From Rutpela maculata (lineage: Eukaryota; Arthropoda; Insecta; Coleoptera; Cerambycidae), in assembly GCA_936432065.2 (NCBI GenBank), contig OW386285.2, positions 38,743,920-38,807,919 of the forward strand: a stretch of 64,000 bases of DNA. Reading direction: 5' to 3'. Below are positions 52,968 to 63,280 of the stretch, piece after piece. The notes beneath the pieces are model-generated. The model had not been told where the DNA came from, made no database searches, and saw only the letters and a list, made by a program, of their open reading frames with translations. Within the stretch, counting starts at the first letter, position 1; each line of letters begins with the position of its first letter. Both the position numbers and the translations under genes were made by a program.

Positions 52968-54315
52968 ATGTTTGACTTTTACTCCATGTATTTCTTATTG
53001 TAAGTCAAACGTGTGCTAGATTTTTCAGCGCGTTTCCATTTTCGTTAGACCATGTGTGGAGTATATGTACATTAAAGTCTCCAGGTACACGATTTCACTA
53101 CACTATGTATATGCTATGATTTACTGCGTTAGAGGGAAGCACTGTGGAAAGTTTTGGTTTGTGTACCTAATTAAACACTAACTAATATTTCTTTTCAAGC
53201 TGAAAATATTCCGAGGTATAAATTTATTTTACAAACACATTCACTTATACAAACTTAAATATAACTTCTAGGTATGTATACGTTGTCACTTTGTATTTAA
53301 CTTTTTCTAGCTTTTATGGGTATCCATTGGTGACAGAACACTATAAGTCATCTCCCTGCCTACCAGAATACGATCTATTTATTGAGTTGAGTTTCCGCTG
53401 CTTTAGGTATCAAGATTGCTCTTTTCTGTGCGTATTTTCTTGGAAATCATTTTCCTGAGAGAAACCTGTATCACGTATACATACATTTAGGTGCCAGCCA
53501 GAAGAATTCAGTCTGGACGCTACACGCCGGCAGTGCCCCATTGATTATTTCTAATTCAAATTAAACTCGTTTGAATATTTTTAGCGATTATGAGAACCTC
53601 ATCTGAAAGATATACTTTAAGAGTAGTGCGCCACTGAGCATTACGTGTTCAATTTTGATTAGGTTTGTTTGAATATTTTTAGTAATTATGAGAAAACACA
53701 CTTGAAGGTTCACACAGGAAATCTGTATAATCACACTTTAATTGCGATGCATTACTGATTATTTCTGGTTATTATTATCACCATTATTATATCGTGCGTA
53801 ATTCTCTTGATTGGCTGAAAGAAATTCGGTTTTGGCTATTAATTATTATTTGTATTTTTGTAATAGTTTGGTTTGTATATTTTTGCTGAAAGAAAAATAT
53901 TTAGTGCTCTTATTTTAATTTATTGTCTAGGAACTATCAAGCATTTAAAGCATATAGGTATAAATTTAAGTAAAGTGGTATAGTCGAGTGTACTCTTTAG
54001 CCTTAGTGTTGATTGATTTATGATTTCCTAGAGGCTCTCGGATTATTCTCTACTTTTCACTTGTTATGCACTGAGATATTCTAATCACCCACATCCCACA
54101 TTAATTAAATATTAGCTATATAACTTAACTGTTGTAATGTTATTTTATATTATCACTTTGCGTATAATTTTCACTTATCACATCAGCGTAATTTCGTCCT
54201 ATTGTGCCGTCTTTTAATCGGAATTTAAGCCAGATTACTGGCACCGAACTTAAACGCGTCCGATGTCTTTGAGATCACCAGACGAACCTCCATGTTACAA
54301 TGAACGGCGATTGAT

Positions 54316-54504
54316 AACAAAAATTCATTAATACATTAATCCTAAAAGTTATTTAAATAACATACCTATCTTTTTTATTAGCTTTCCAACAACGTAAAAT
54401 GTTATATAAAAAAAAAAACTAGTTCCACGAAAAAGTTCAATAACAGGTAAGCGTTCATTGTTTCAAAGGAGGTTAATGCTGACAATTAAATAAAACAATA
54501 GTCT
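54316..54504. other. Short spacer
   Basis: No feature between two LINE insertions. Confidence 0.35.
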
Positions 54505-55790
54505 TAAGTTGATAAGTAGAATAGAATAGAATAGAATAGAATAGAATTTATTTTGCCATTTTTTTGATACATAGATTATGTACATTTGGCACGTCTAAAT
54601 AACAATATTTAGTTACAATAATTGATACAAATTGAAATAAACAATTTGTCTGTCTCATTACAGCAATAAAACTTAAAATAAAATACACAAATACACAAAA
54701 ATACACATTAATAAAAGAACTTATAAATATGTATAAATAAAACAAACAAACCTCTTATAAGAGCTCTGTCCATACAAATGAAACACAACAGATTAAAAAT
54801 AATAATAATAATATCAAATTTTATCTATTTAAAAATTCGTCAACACTATAAAATGCATTTTCTATTAATAGTTTTCTTATTTCTTTTTTAAATAAAGATA
54901 AGTTCAATTCTTTCATAGTTTTAGGAACGCTGTTAAATAAAATAATACAATTATAGTGCAGTGAGTTTTGAAATGTCGCTGTTTTATGCACTGGGATCAA
55001 CAACAGATCTTTATGTCTTGTATTATATAAATGATTATCTCCGGAAGTGGAGAAGGTGTATAAATTTGTTTTTGCAAATACCAGACATTTGTAGATATAG
55101 ATACTAGGAACTGTAAAAATATTATATTTTTTAAATAATTCCTTACAACTGGATCTATTACTTAGGTTAAAAATTAGTCTTAGTAATCTCTTCTGGGAAA
55201 CAAATACTCGTTGTATATGACTTGAACGGCCCCAGACTAATATATTCAATGATAAATGTGGATAAGCTAAAGCATAATACACACTTATCAGGCCCATCTG
55301 GGCAATTGTATCCTTTAGCTGTAGAACAGCGAAGTAGGCTTTATTAAGCAATTTACAAATGTGCTCTATATGCAGTTCCCATGTTAACCTGCTGTCTATG
55401 TAGGTGCCTAGGAATTTTGTTGAATCAATAAAATTTATGTCACCACTAGAGATTAATGCCCTTCTAAAATTAAAATTTATAAAAACGGTTTTTTCATCAT
55501 TCAAAATTAGCTTATTTCTCTGGCACCATGCGTGTACATCGTCTAGTGTGACATAAATTTTATGATATAATTCTTCCTGCGTGACAGCTGATACCGAGAC
55601 AGTGGTATCATCTGCATACATCGTGGTAACGCCATGTTGAATGTAATTTGGCAGATCGTTAATGTAAATCAAAAATAATAGAGGGCCTAATATTGAGCCT
55701 TGGGGGACCCCCAAGGTTACGTCATGGATATTTGATTGAAATTCGTTACACTTTACTACTAATTTACGATTTTCCATGTAAGTAATTCAT
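54505..55790 (-). mobile_element. 5'-truncated LINE (YSVDEFL family), (AATAG)n tail
   Basis: Minus-strand element with a 3' tail of five to six TAGAA units (54511-54545 on the plus strand) and an open 318-codon RT C-terminal half. The 5' break falls right after a mariner transposase remnant (55793), which suggests insertion into it or a chimeric junction. It is one of the youngest LINEs here by ORF integrity. Confidence 0.8.
54821..55777 (-). pseudogene. LINE reverse transcriptase, C-terminal 318 codons
   Basis: Contains GVPQGSILGPLLFLIYINDL (motif B), TTMYADDTTVSVSAV (catalytic YADD), KFLGTYIDSRLTWELHIEHI (thumb start) and HLYNTRHKDLLLIP. It ends in NAFYSVDEFLNR. The fingers, motif A and the endonuclease are missing by 5' truncation, so it is inactive although open. 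No RNase H follows. CR1- or Jockey-like, clade not certain. Confidence 0.85.
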
Positions 55791-55792
55791 TT

Positions 55793-56040
55793 ATTATCAC
55801 ATATCTTGTTCAAAATGAGAACCTCATTTCCGTATGTAGACACGAAGTCTCTTCCTCACTTCTGTTTTGGTCACTCTAGAAGTGAAATTATTTTTCATTT
55901 GCTTCACTGTGTCGATTATCCTCTGCTTCAATTGTTCTACGGAGTACACCAGTGTTTTGTATACCAACAACTTCATATATCCCCAGATATGAAAATTCGA
56001 TCGAATTAAGTTAGGGCATCTCGCAGGCCGTAGGGTCGAG
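55793..56040 (-). pseudogene. Mariner-like transposase C-terminal remnant
   Basis: The minus-strand reading RPARCPNLIRSNFHIWGYMK, then LVYKTLVYSVEQLKQRIIDT and ENNFT-like NNFTSRVTKTEVRKRLRVYI, ends GSHFEQDM after a frameshift. This matches the 'SPDLTP.DFFLWGYLK..VY......L..RI' end of insect mariner-type transposases, but the catalytic Asp of SPDL has become SN. Only the last third is present. Confidence 0.7.
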
Positions 56041-56308
56041 GTTTGCAAGTATTCGAGACCACAAAATCGCACTGTACGACCCGCGGTGCATATTATATTT
56101 TTCTTCATGAATCATTAAACTAGAAAAAAACTTGAGAAAAACTAGTGGAGGTCGGCAGTGTACTTCCCGAGGGCCTCCGGCCCGAGGGAATGTACGTCGA
56201 CCGAGGGCGTCATTATCCTATAACACCCTTGATACCTTAATAACTATTATTGACGGCTGCCATGGATATTCCCAGTATCGCTACCTTTAACGTTTAATGT
56301 CCTACAAG

Positions 56309-56382
56309 TGGTGACGTCTTAGTTCTGTCAAAATATCAAACTAATGAAATTATACGTAAATGACAGAACTAAGACGTCACCA
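56309..56382. repeat. Hairpin with 22-bp perfect arms containing GACGTC
   Basis: TGGTGACGTCTTAGTTCTG.. at 56309-56330 is exactly complementary to 56361-56382, with a 30-nt loop. It may be a small MITE or a foldback scar. Its GACGTC motif recalls the CCCAGG elements but the ends differ. Confidence 0.65.
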
Positions 56383-57764
56383 AAGCACACTTTTCAATAA
56401 ATACAATTTTTCCTCTTCAAATTGGGCTTGTTTTCAAAGAGTTTTTGAGATCTATGCGGCAGTTTTCTCGAAAACGGTTGGAATTATCAAGTTCTATCAA
56501 GTGTACCTTTTTTTACGTAGAAATGACTCCTGCATGAGATTTTCTAGGCAAAAGTTCCACTACGTTTCGTAAAAAAAGAGGAAAAATATTCATCGTCAGG
56601 TATAGCTTATGAGGCGCCCTCCATAAGGGCTAGCGTGATGTGATACATAAATTATTGTTTCTTAACTTGAAAAATGTTTCCCTACCAAATTGGGAGAAGA
56701 TCGGTCAAGAGGTAGTTGAGATATTGCAAAAAGAAAAAAAAAATTACAACTTTGACACCTTGTATTTCAGTAAGGAGGCACATTTTATCCAAGTGTTTTA
56801 GGTTAAATCTTCATATTTTGGACTAAGGATTCTCCAGTTAGCGTATGTCCAATTCTTAATGAAACACCCTATATAAGCGTGAAATAATGTTACTTTTTTT
56901 TACCCTAGCAGCGGTAACGAGCCAGGTAATTAACTAAATTACGAATTTTCGCAAACATTTGGTGAAAGTTGCAGTCACTTTCAGTAACTGCCCATTTTTT
57001 TTTATTGAAGTTGATTTAAACACATTTTATGTCTGAAAAAACGGAAATATGTTGACAAAATTCAGATCTTTGAAAAAATTGCAGTTCATAGCCCCCTGGA
57101 TGTGCCAATGGTTTCAGCAAAACAATAAAATGATCATTAATTGGTACATTTAAACTACTGAATATTAAATAAAAATTCTATTTTTTTTATGGTGTACCTA
57201 AATCTAATAATGTTTACTATAACCGTATTTCTTCACGATAAATACTGTCTTTGGTCTACTAAATGATTCTATTTTCCTAAGAGTAGGCAACTACACATTA
57301 TATTCTCGTCTCGTATTCCTCCTCTGAGGCACAAATCTGGCGCAGTGTGGAATATATAAACATAATAAATATAAAATGCCGTTCTCCCTTCGTTCACAAT
57401 TAGGGTTTACTCGACGTAACTAGTTACGTACCTAGGGAATGTATACCCTAGGATATGTGGGTGCATATTATGTAGGCGAGATCTGAAGTGTGCCAGTTTG
57501 TTAACAAAAATGGATTTCGGAGGAGTCATGTCATTGCATCTTTTTGGGAAATACCGAGGGATATAACATACACATATTATAAAATCTAAAGAAGATAGAA
57601 AAACATAGGGAATAGACGAACAGTCAACAATGGAAAACATTTATTTTATCACTTGTTAATTTTTACAATTTTCAATCGAGTTAAATTCCTTCATATTTCC
57701 ATTAAAAAATCTAATTCGATAATACATTTTGCAACTGCAAAAAAGCATATTCGCAGTACTTAAT
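56383..57764. other. Unassigned stretch
   Basis: No gene. GAAACACCCTAT near 56862 is a common type of insect repeat end but has no partner here. GTAACTAGTTACGTACCTAGG near 57416 is a small local palindrome cluster. Confidence 0.35.
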
Positions 57765-57816
57765 TCAATAGATAGATAGATAGACGTTTATTTGACTATA
57801 CTTTACATATTGTTAT

Positions 57817-58030
57817 GTGTTTACACCCCTTTTGTAAACACCCGGTATCGTGGATCCGGAAATTATAACGCCAGGGTGACACTAAACACTAATTTATTAA
57901 CTTACTAATTACAACCAATAATTACTTCACTAATCTTATACTAACTACTATAATTCTACTAACTAGCTTAGTTTTCTGTTACGTATACATGGAACTTAGA
58001 GAAAACTCACATAGGTGTCTCTGGGTGTAG
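57817..58030. repeat. Gypsy LTR fragment
   Basis: Shares with 21290-21420 the order GTGTAAAC..CC, GTGGAT.CG.AAATTATAAC, GTGACACTAAACAC/GTAACACTAAACAC, TTATTAACTTA and ACTTCACTAATCT. Only part of the LTR is present, so it is a solo fragment. Confidence 0.6.
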
Positions 58031-58691
58031 AAACATGTAACAATATACAAATACATTTGTAGAAAGTCATAAGTTTGTTATTGTCTATAAATAATACACA
58101 TATACTTTAAAATGAAGTATTAAATATCATGCAGTTTAGTAAAACAGATATAAAATGTAATAAATTAATAGTTTAAAAAACTAAAAAAAACATGCTTTTA
58201 TAAATACTGCACTAAAAAGCAAAAAATAATCATCGAATCTGTTCCCTCTGTTTACCCCATAAGGACCGTAGTATAAGCCGTGTTTGGGATTGACACTATT
58301 GACAGCAAAGCTGGAGAGGGTAGAAGTAACTTTTTGGTTTTAATCAAATCACACTACAAAAGTAGTAAAATGAATCGAAAAGACATTGACCCTATGCTAG
58401 TGAACTCTGCAAAAATAAGTAGATACAAGAGATATTTTAAACCCATTAATAACACAAAAACACCAACTTGAACGGTGCGTAGTATCTGCCGATGTCGACT
58501 GGAAGTAAAAAACGTGGCACTTTAACCGCACCCGCCGGCTTCATTTTTTATGCCAATTAAGAAAATGTAAATATCTCCAATATGTTCTTTCACAAGTAAG
58601 TTCGTCGCCCTATTACTGACCTAGAGAATAACAGTAGTGTATCTTCGTTAGTTTTAACCATTTTTAATATACTAAATTACCTTAGAGCACT

Positions 58692-59276
58692 CTAAAATTT
58701 TGCAGGGGCTTTCCCACAGTGAAGACTAGTACACCATTTTATTTTCCGCATATCATGGTAAATCCCGTTGTTTAGGGAAGGAATGGGCATTATATCATCT
58801 TCAATAAATAGTGGTTGACAATGTTCTCTGAAACCTACTCTTGTTATAATTCTTATTGACTCTTTCTGTTGTCGAAATATTTTTACAGCATTGTTCGAGT
58901 TCCCCCAGAATATAATTCCATAGCTTATGTGGAAGTGAATTAGTGAATAGCACACTGAAAGCAAAGTGTGTAGTTGCAAAATCGTTCTTAGTCTCCTTAA
59001 AATAAATAAATAGCTTGAGAGCTTATTGCTGAGTTGATCAATATGATTAGTCCAACTTAAGGTATCATCAAGAAATATATCGAGTAATTTGACACTATCT
59101 CCTCTCGTTACGTCTTTTCTGGTAGTAAAAATTAATTTCTGTGTTTTGACACGATTTATTTTGAGTGCATTAGCGTTATACCAAAGCTTCGCTCGATTTT
59201 CAGTTTCATCAACGATATTTTGTAAACTGTTAATATCCTTGGCATTACCTGTAAGAGTTGCATCATCAGCGAACAT
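58692..59276 (-). pseudogene. LINE A reverse transcriptase, palm-thumb part
   Basis: 194 codons beginning MFADDATLTGNAKDINSL with the catalytic F-ADD motif, then LLDIFLDDTLSWTNHIDQLS (thumb) and SVCYSLIHFHISYGIIFWGN. Motif B (GVSQGSVLEPVLFITYVNDL) is in another frame at 59300-59385. A frameshift therefore separates motifs B and C. Confidence 0.8.
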
Positions 59277-59485
59277 AACATTCTGCTAAGGAATAAGTGA
59301 TAAAATAAATCGTTTACATAAGTTATAAATAATACAGGTTCCAGCACAGATCCCTGAGACACTCCATGTTTTACTGATCTAAAATAAGATGTCATGCTGT
59401 AACGTGAGACGCATTCCCAGGTAGCAAGGTGACGTCATTATGACGTCTTTTGAAGATGATTTTTCGTCGCCGACGTCATTGTCCC

Positions 59486-59689
59486 AATAAATGACGTACC
59501 AGAGACGTGATATTTATAACGTACTTCTGACGTCATCATGAAGACGTCAAATACACGTTTCTTTTAGGTCATTATTTTGACGTCATTAATAAATGACGTA
59601 CCAGAGACGTGATATTTAATACGTACTTCCGACGTCATCATGAAGACGTCAAATACACGTTTCTTTTAGGTCATTATTTTGACGTCATC
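59486..59689. repeat. Two tandem 102-bp units with GACGTC motifs
   Basis: AATAAATGACGTACCAGAGA begins at 59486 and 59588. Each unit carries CGACGTCATCATGAAGACGTC-like text and ends TTTTGACGTCAT. The copies differ at only a few positions. Confidence 0.85.
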
Positions 59690-59836
59690 AAAATGACGTG
59701 AAATAAATCATTATAAAATAAAAATAAATAGAAGTATTTAGTGACGTTCAATTTTTGTCACATAGTAATAATAATTTTGTTTTACTATTTCTAACTAGGT
59801 ATACAGCTTTTAAACATATTTAAACAAAGATGTTCA

Positions 59837-60169
59837 ATGGTTCAGAGAGTTAAAACGAACGTGTGGACTCAAAGGCTAGCCCAACAATCGCAACAACAAC
59901 AACCCCAAGTAAGATCTGTTCCCCCTCCTGCTACAGCTAGAACCTCGGAGAGACCGTCGATGCCTTCCATCCCAAGCTCACAAAACGACATGTCGAAACT
60001 GCGGCTGCTTAAGCAGCAAACTGACATGATGGCCTCCCTTATCAATATTGATCAACTGCTGATGCGGATGACAGAACTGAACGAACAACTCAAGAGCTGC
60101 ACCGACGCTTTTGATAAATTTCAGGTGGTGACGGCCTTCTTCCAAGGTCTGCCCGCCGATGCCTTCTAG
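59837..60169 (+). pseudogene. LINE ORF1 C-terminal fragment
   Basis: 110 codons, Gln/Pro/Ser-rich (LAQQSQQQQPQVRSVPPPAT) then a helical end with MDMM.SLINIDQLL-like text. The stop at 60167-60169 overlaps the ORF2 start (60159) by 11 nt, an arrangement known in Jockey-clade LINEs. The true ORF1 start is missing. Confidence 0.6.
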
Positions 60170-60806
60170 GCTCAAGCTATCTTCCTGGAACGCCAATGGT
60201 ATAGGTAACAAAATTCCTTTTTTGATCAATTATTTAATGAGGCATAAAATAGACATTATGCTGCTGAACGAAACAAAACTCGACAGACGCGACAAGCTAC
60301 GCGTCCGAGGGTATACGACAATCCGCAAAGATAGGGCCGACATCAATAGGGGAGGCGGCGTGGCCGTACTCATAAAGTCAGACATTGCGCACACGCACCG
60401 TACTCTACGGAATACTTCCGTAGAGAACGTGTGTGTGACGCTGGAAGGCGGCATGAGTATCGTTACCGCGTATAACCGGCCCTTGAACGGGTTCACGGCG
60501 GGTTGTCTTGAGAATTTGCTGAACGCAAGCCCGCGCTGCTTGCTTATAGGCAACCTTAACGCGCGACATCACGCATGGAACTGCAATCGCAATAATGCAA
60601 ACGGCAACACCCTGTACGATTACGTGAATAATCATAACGTAGTGTTGGCGCGGGCGTCCCCCAAGGGTCGTGCCTGTCTCCAAAGTTGTTCAACTTGTAC
60701 GTCTCCGACTTCCCGGAGTTCCCGAATTCGAACCTTGCCAAGTACGCCGACGACACAACCATGTACGTGCATTCGCATAACGCACAGGCGGCTAATATGC
60801 TGCTGA
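60159..60806 (+). pseudogene. LINE ORF2 start: AP-endonuclease domain, then out of frame
   Basis: KLSSWNANGIGNKIPFLINY, MLLNETKLDRRD (active-site Glu), RGGGVAVLIKSDIAHT and LLIGNLNARHHAWN (normally GDFNAHH; Asp and Phe have become Asn and Leu) mark the APE-type endonuclease. After about codon 163 the frame continues into RT sequence in the wrong frame, so the last 50 codons are nonsense. The SDH-bearing end of the endonuclease and the RT fingers are deleted. Confidence 0.8.
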
Positions 60807-61459
60807 AAGCGCACATGGCCCGTGCCACGGCGTATTACAACAAGTGGAAAATTCGGTTCAACGCCGAGAAGTCAGAGTCGATTCTGTTCACGCGCCGCTT
60901 CACAGAAAATCGGATTCTAACGCCACTTTCGATCGGGGGTAGAGAAATTCCAATTAAGCGGTGCGTGAAGTATTTGGGGGTGAACCTAGACAAAAGACTG
61001 ACGTTTAATACACACATTAATGAGACGATACGCAAGGTCTACTCCTTGTCCAGGAGTCTGTATCCGCTTCTGGCACGGGGTAGCGGACTCAACAGGACTA
61101 ATAAAAAGTTGTTGTACACGATGGTAATCAGGCCGGCCATCACATACGCGGCGCCGGTGTGGTGCAGCATCCCGGCCACGACAATGCGGAAGTTAAGAGT
61201 ATTAGAACACAAATTTATGCGCCTCATTTCAGACTCTGGTAGGTACACCTCCCTCAGAAATCTCTATGCACGTTGCCACGACATAACCCCACTAGCGGAC
61301 TACGTCCAAGAAACTTCGCAAAAATTCTACCAGTTTAAACTGGACGGTAGCCCGCTTACCCGCAACATTACCCGAATCAGACAGCATAATGCCATACTTT
61401 TCGATATAAGACACCCCCTACCATACCAGGCGTTGCCTATCTTTCGGCAGCTCCCCTAG
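60686..61459 (+). pseudogene. LINE ORF2: RT from motif B to the C-terminus
   Basis: In this frame GVPQGSCLSPKLFNLYVSDF (from about 60646), KYADDTTMYVHSHN (catalytic YADD), KYLGVNLDKRLTFNTHINET (thumb) and MVIRPAITYAAPVWCSIP follow in Jockey order, ending LPIFRQLP. The ATG at 60686 is accidental. Motif A and the fingers are absent because of the deletion. Confidence 0.85.
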
Positions 61460-62081
61460 CCACACTTCCTTCTACGATAACTTACCCATACCCTTACCCT
61501 TATCTTTCCTCAACTTTACATCTTTCCAATCCCTATTTCTTCCCATTTATGTTTGTACAATTTTGTTCTTTTATCCTTTTTGTTATTTTCATTTCTTTTT
61601 TGTCTCTCTAAATCCCCTCTAGGCCGAAAACTTACGTAAATCCTAACTTTTTAAACCACAATTTTATTTCCATCCTACCTTCCTTGTCGGCGATCAGACC
61701 ACAAGGTCGTCATTTGTTCGAACGGGTTTTTCGTTTAGTTGTGTTCCCCGTATCAACAATCAAAATTACGAAGTGCGCTCGCCTACGATTTTAATGTTCT
61801 TAGTGTTGTGTTTATTTTTAAGTTACTTTTAGGTCCATGTGGACACATCAAAAATTTTAATCTAGTTTTTAAGTCTGCCCGTGGCAGACAGGAGCTTCTA
61901 GCACCCCCCCCCCCCCCCTTGGAATTTATTTCTAAGCCGAATCGGACCTACTCCACCCAGCCTCACACCCACCTCGGCAATGTTCGCCGTGGTTGTCTGG
62001 CTGGCTCCGGGCTAGGATCCGGTGAGGCACATATATTGTGCTTGAACTTAAAATAAAATATTATTGTTGTTGCTGTTGTTA

Positions 62082-62126
62082 GGTTGCGAGGCAAAAGGTC
62101 CGCGGTTCGATCCCTGCACATTCCGG
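62082..62126 (+). repeat. tRNA-like B-box segment with T-run
   Basis: GCGAGGCAAAAGGTCCGCGG followed by TTCGATCCCTGC, then TTCCGG and T10. It resembles the tRNA-like sequence at 8740-8812. The A box is not clear, having been replaced by the LINE tail. Probably the remains of a short SINE. Confidence 0.45.
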
Positions 62127-62901
62127 TTTTTTTTTTCGTCAAAAACTTTATTAATAATTGTGGAAAAATATTATAATGAGAGGTTTGCATCCCTTATCGC
62201 AAAATTCACTGATTACCAATATGTTATATTGGCGTCATATGTATGACGTCATTGGGCTGTGACATTGTGCCGTCTTTTTCACGTCATTTTTACGTCATGC
62301 TGAAGGTGAAATTGACGTAATTAATGCCGAAAAAACGACGTCATAATGACGGCACCTTGCTGCCTGGGTTGTCTATTATCCAGATATAGCTTCAAGAGAG
62401 ACAACGGTACACTCCCGACTCCATAAAAGTTTTTCGACTATAAGAATATGAGATCACACAACGTAATTGCAGTATTTTACCCTCTTCAAGGCCCTCAACT
62501 GTGTCACATTTCGACAAACGACTTTTTAAAATGATTTCAATTATCTTGCCAAACACAGGGATAATCGAAATTGGTCGATCCGGGCTATTTGAGTCATATG
62601 TCTTAAAAATAAGCACAATTTGCGCTACTTTAAAGATATCAGGAAAGTAACCTTCACTAAAGCATTCATTTCCGCGTTAATGGGAGAACTAGAAAATCTA
62701 TTGTTTCTTTAACAATTTTACTATTTAAATCGTAAATATCTAAACTGTTTGATTTTTCTCAATAACGTGGGACATATCAATGTGTTCTCTTACGTAATTA
62801 TTACAAAGCTTTAATGATTTCCTCAAAAATTATTTTTTTGCACTTTGGAAGAAAATCTGATTTTGGTTTCATTAAACCATTCCCTGGCACATGGTGTACT
62901 C

Positions 62902-63218
62902 CAGTGGCGGCTCTAGAAATTTCAATAATTTTTTTCTCGTCTGTGGCACATGGGACTCATACGAAATATGAGAAATAACATCTAGTGAAGCACTTCTCTA
63001 ACGACCCCTAAAAAATTTTGAAAAAGCAGTTTGCGAAAAAATTTTTCAAAATTCGGGTGCTCCCCCTAGTCTAGAGACTCCCGTTTAAAATTATTCTTTT
63101 TTTGTTATATACATTTTACTTTTCATAAAAATGCAGCAATAGGTTTTGGAGTTTATGAAAATATTTTCATGCACCACAGACGAGAAAAATATTATGGAAA
63201 TTTCTAGAGCCGCCACTG
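62902..63218. mobile_element. hAT-type MITE, 317 bp, 8-bp target duplication
   Basis: GTGTACTC flanks both sides (62894-62901, 63219-63226). Ends are CAGTGGCGGCTCTAGAAATT and its exact complement, with TIR similarity of about 45 bp up to TTTCTCGTCTGTGG. Non-coding. Inserted in LINE A. Confidence 0.93.
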
Positions 63219-63280
63219 GTGTACTCAGGTATTCTTCTCTTCTTCTTCATTCTTTTCATCATTTCGTCCACGAGGACGCT

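Larger units (their letters stand above)
52044..54291 (-). mobile_element. Non-LTR element with (AATC)n tail and a 24-bp target duplication
   Basis: The 24 bases at 52020-52043 (beginning ATGTTACAATGAACGG) recur exactly at 54292-54315. The (TGAT)n run at 52044-52062 on the plus strand is the 3' tail of a minus-strand element. The interior has tandemly duplicated 3' segments: 52128-52190 and 52431-52485 share GTCATG.TTGTTG.CAGC; 52680-52740 resembles 53360-53420; 53567 resembles 53668. No RT motif survives, so the clade is unknown (RTE-like tail). The plus-strand interpretation has no support. Confidence 0.75.
59830..62081 (+). mobile_element. Internally deleted Jockey-type LINE
   Basis: GC-rich against its surroundings. 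It holds the end of ORF1, an ORF2 with an endonuclease start, an out-of-frame deletion joining it to the middle of the RT, a 3' UTR with a C15 run (61902-61918), and a (TTG)n/(TGT)n tail to 62081. It lies inside the CCCAGG element. The 5' end is truncated in ORF1. No target duplication recognised. Confidence 0.8.
59416..62368. mobile_element. CCCAGG-TIR element with a LINE inside, about 2.95 kb
   Basis: Ends are CCCAGGTAGCAAGGTGACGT and the complement of CCCAGGCAGCAAGGTGCCGT. TT flanks both sides (59414-59415, 62369-62370), and removal restores the LINE A reading, so the boundaries and 2-bp duplication are well supported. Subterminal regions are full of TGACGTCA-like motifs. GGGCTGTGACA.T.TGCCGTC near 62252 is shared with 50158 of the other copy. 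About 2.2 kb of the interior is a Jockey-type LINE. No transposase of its own. Confidence 0.88.
57765..63280 (-). mobile_element. LINE 'A' (minus strand), interrupted by three insertions
   Basis: The 3' tail, (GATA)n on the plus strand at 57767-57783, starts the element. RT segments lie at 58692-59413 and continue at 62371-62890 after removal of the DNA transposon at 59416-62368: LDNRQ on one side joins CVSRYS on the other. A hAT MITE splits REWFNETK from its upstream part at 62902-63218. An LTR piece lies at 57817-58030. The order on the minus strand is YFPDIFK..RPISIIPVFGKIIEIIL, then the insertion, GVSQGSVLEPVLF, MFADDATLTG and the thumb. The element is multiply interrupted and inactive. 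The outer 5' limit is approximate. Confidence 0.75.

Noticed and set aside
61963..62190. Minus frame containing CRDRTADLLPRN
   Set aside because: It is an antisense read of a tRNA-like segment and LINE 3' UTR, a familiar false ORF.
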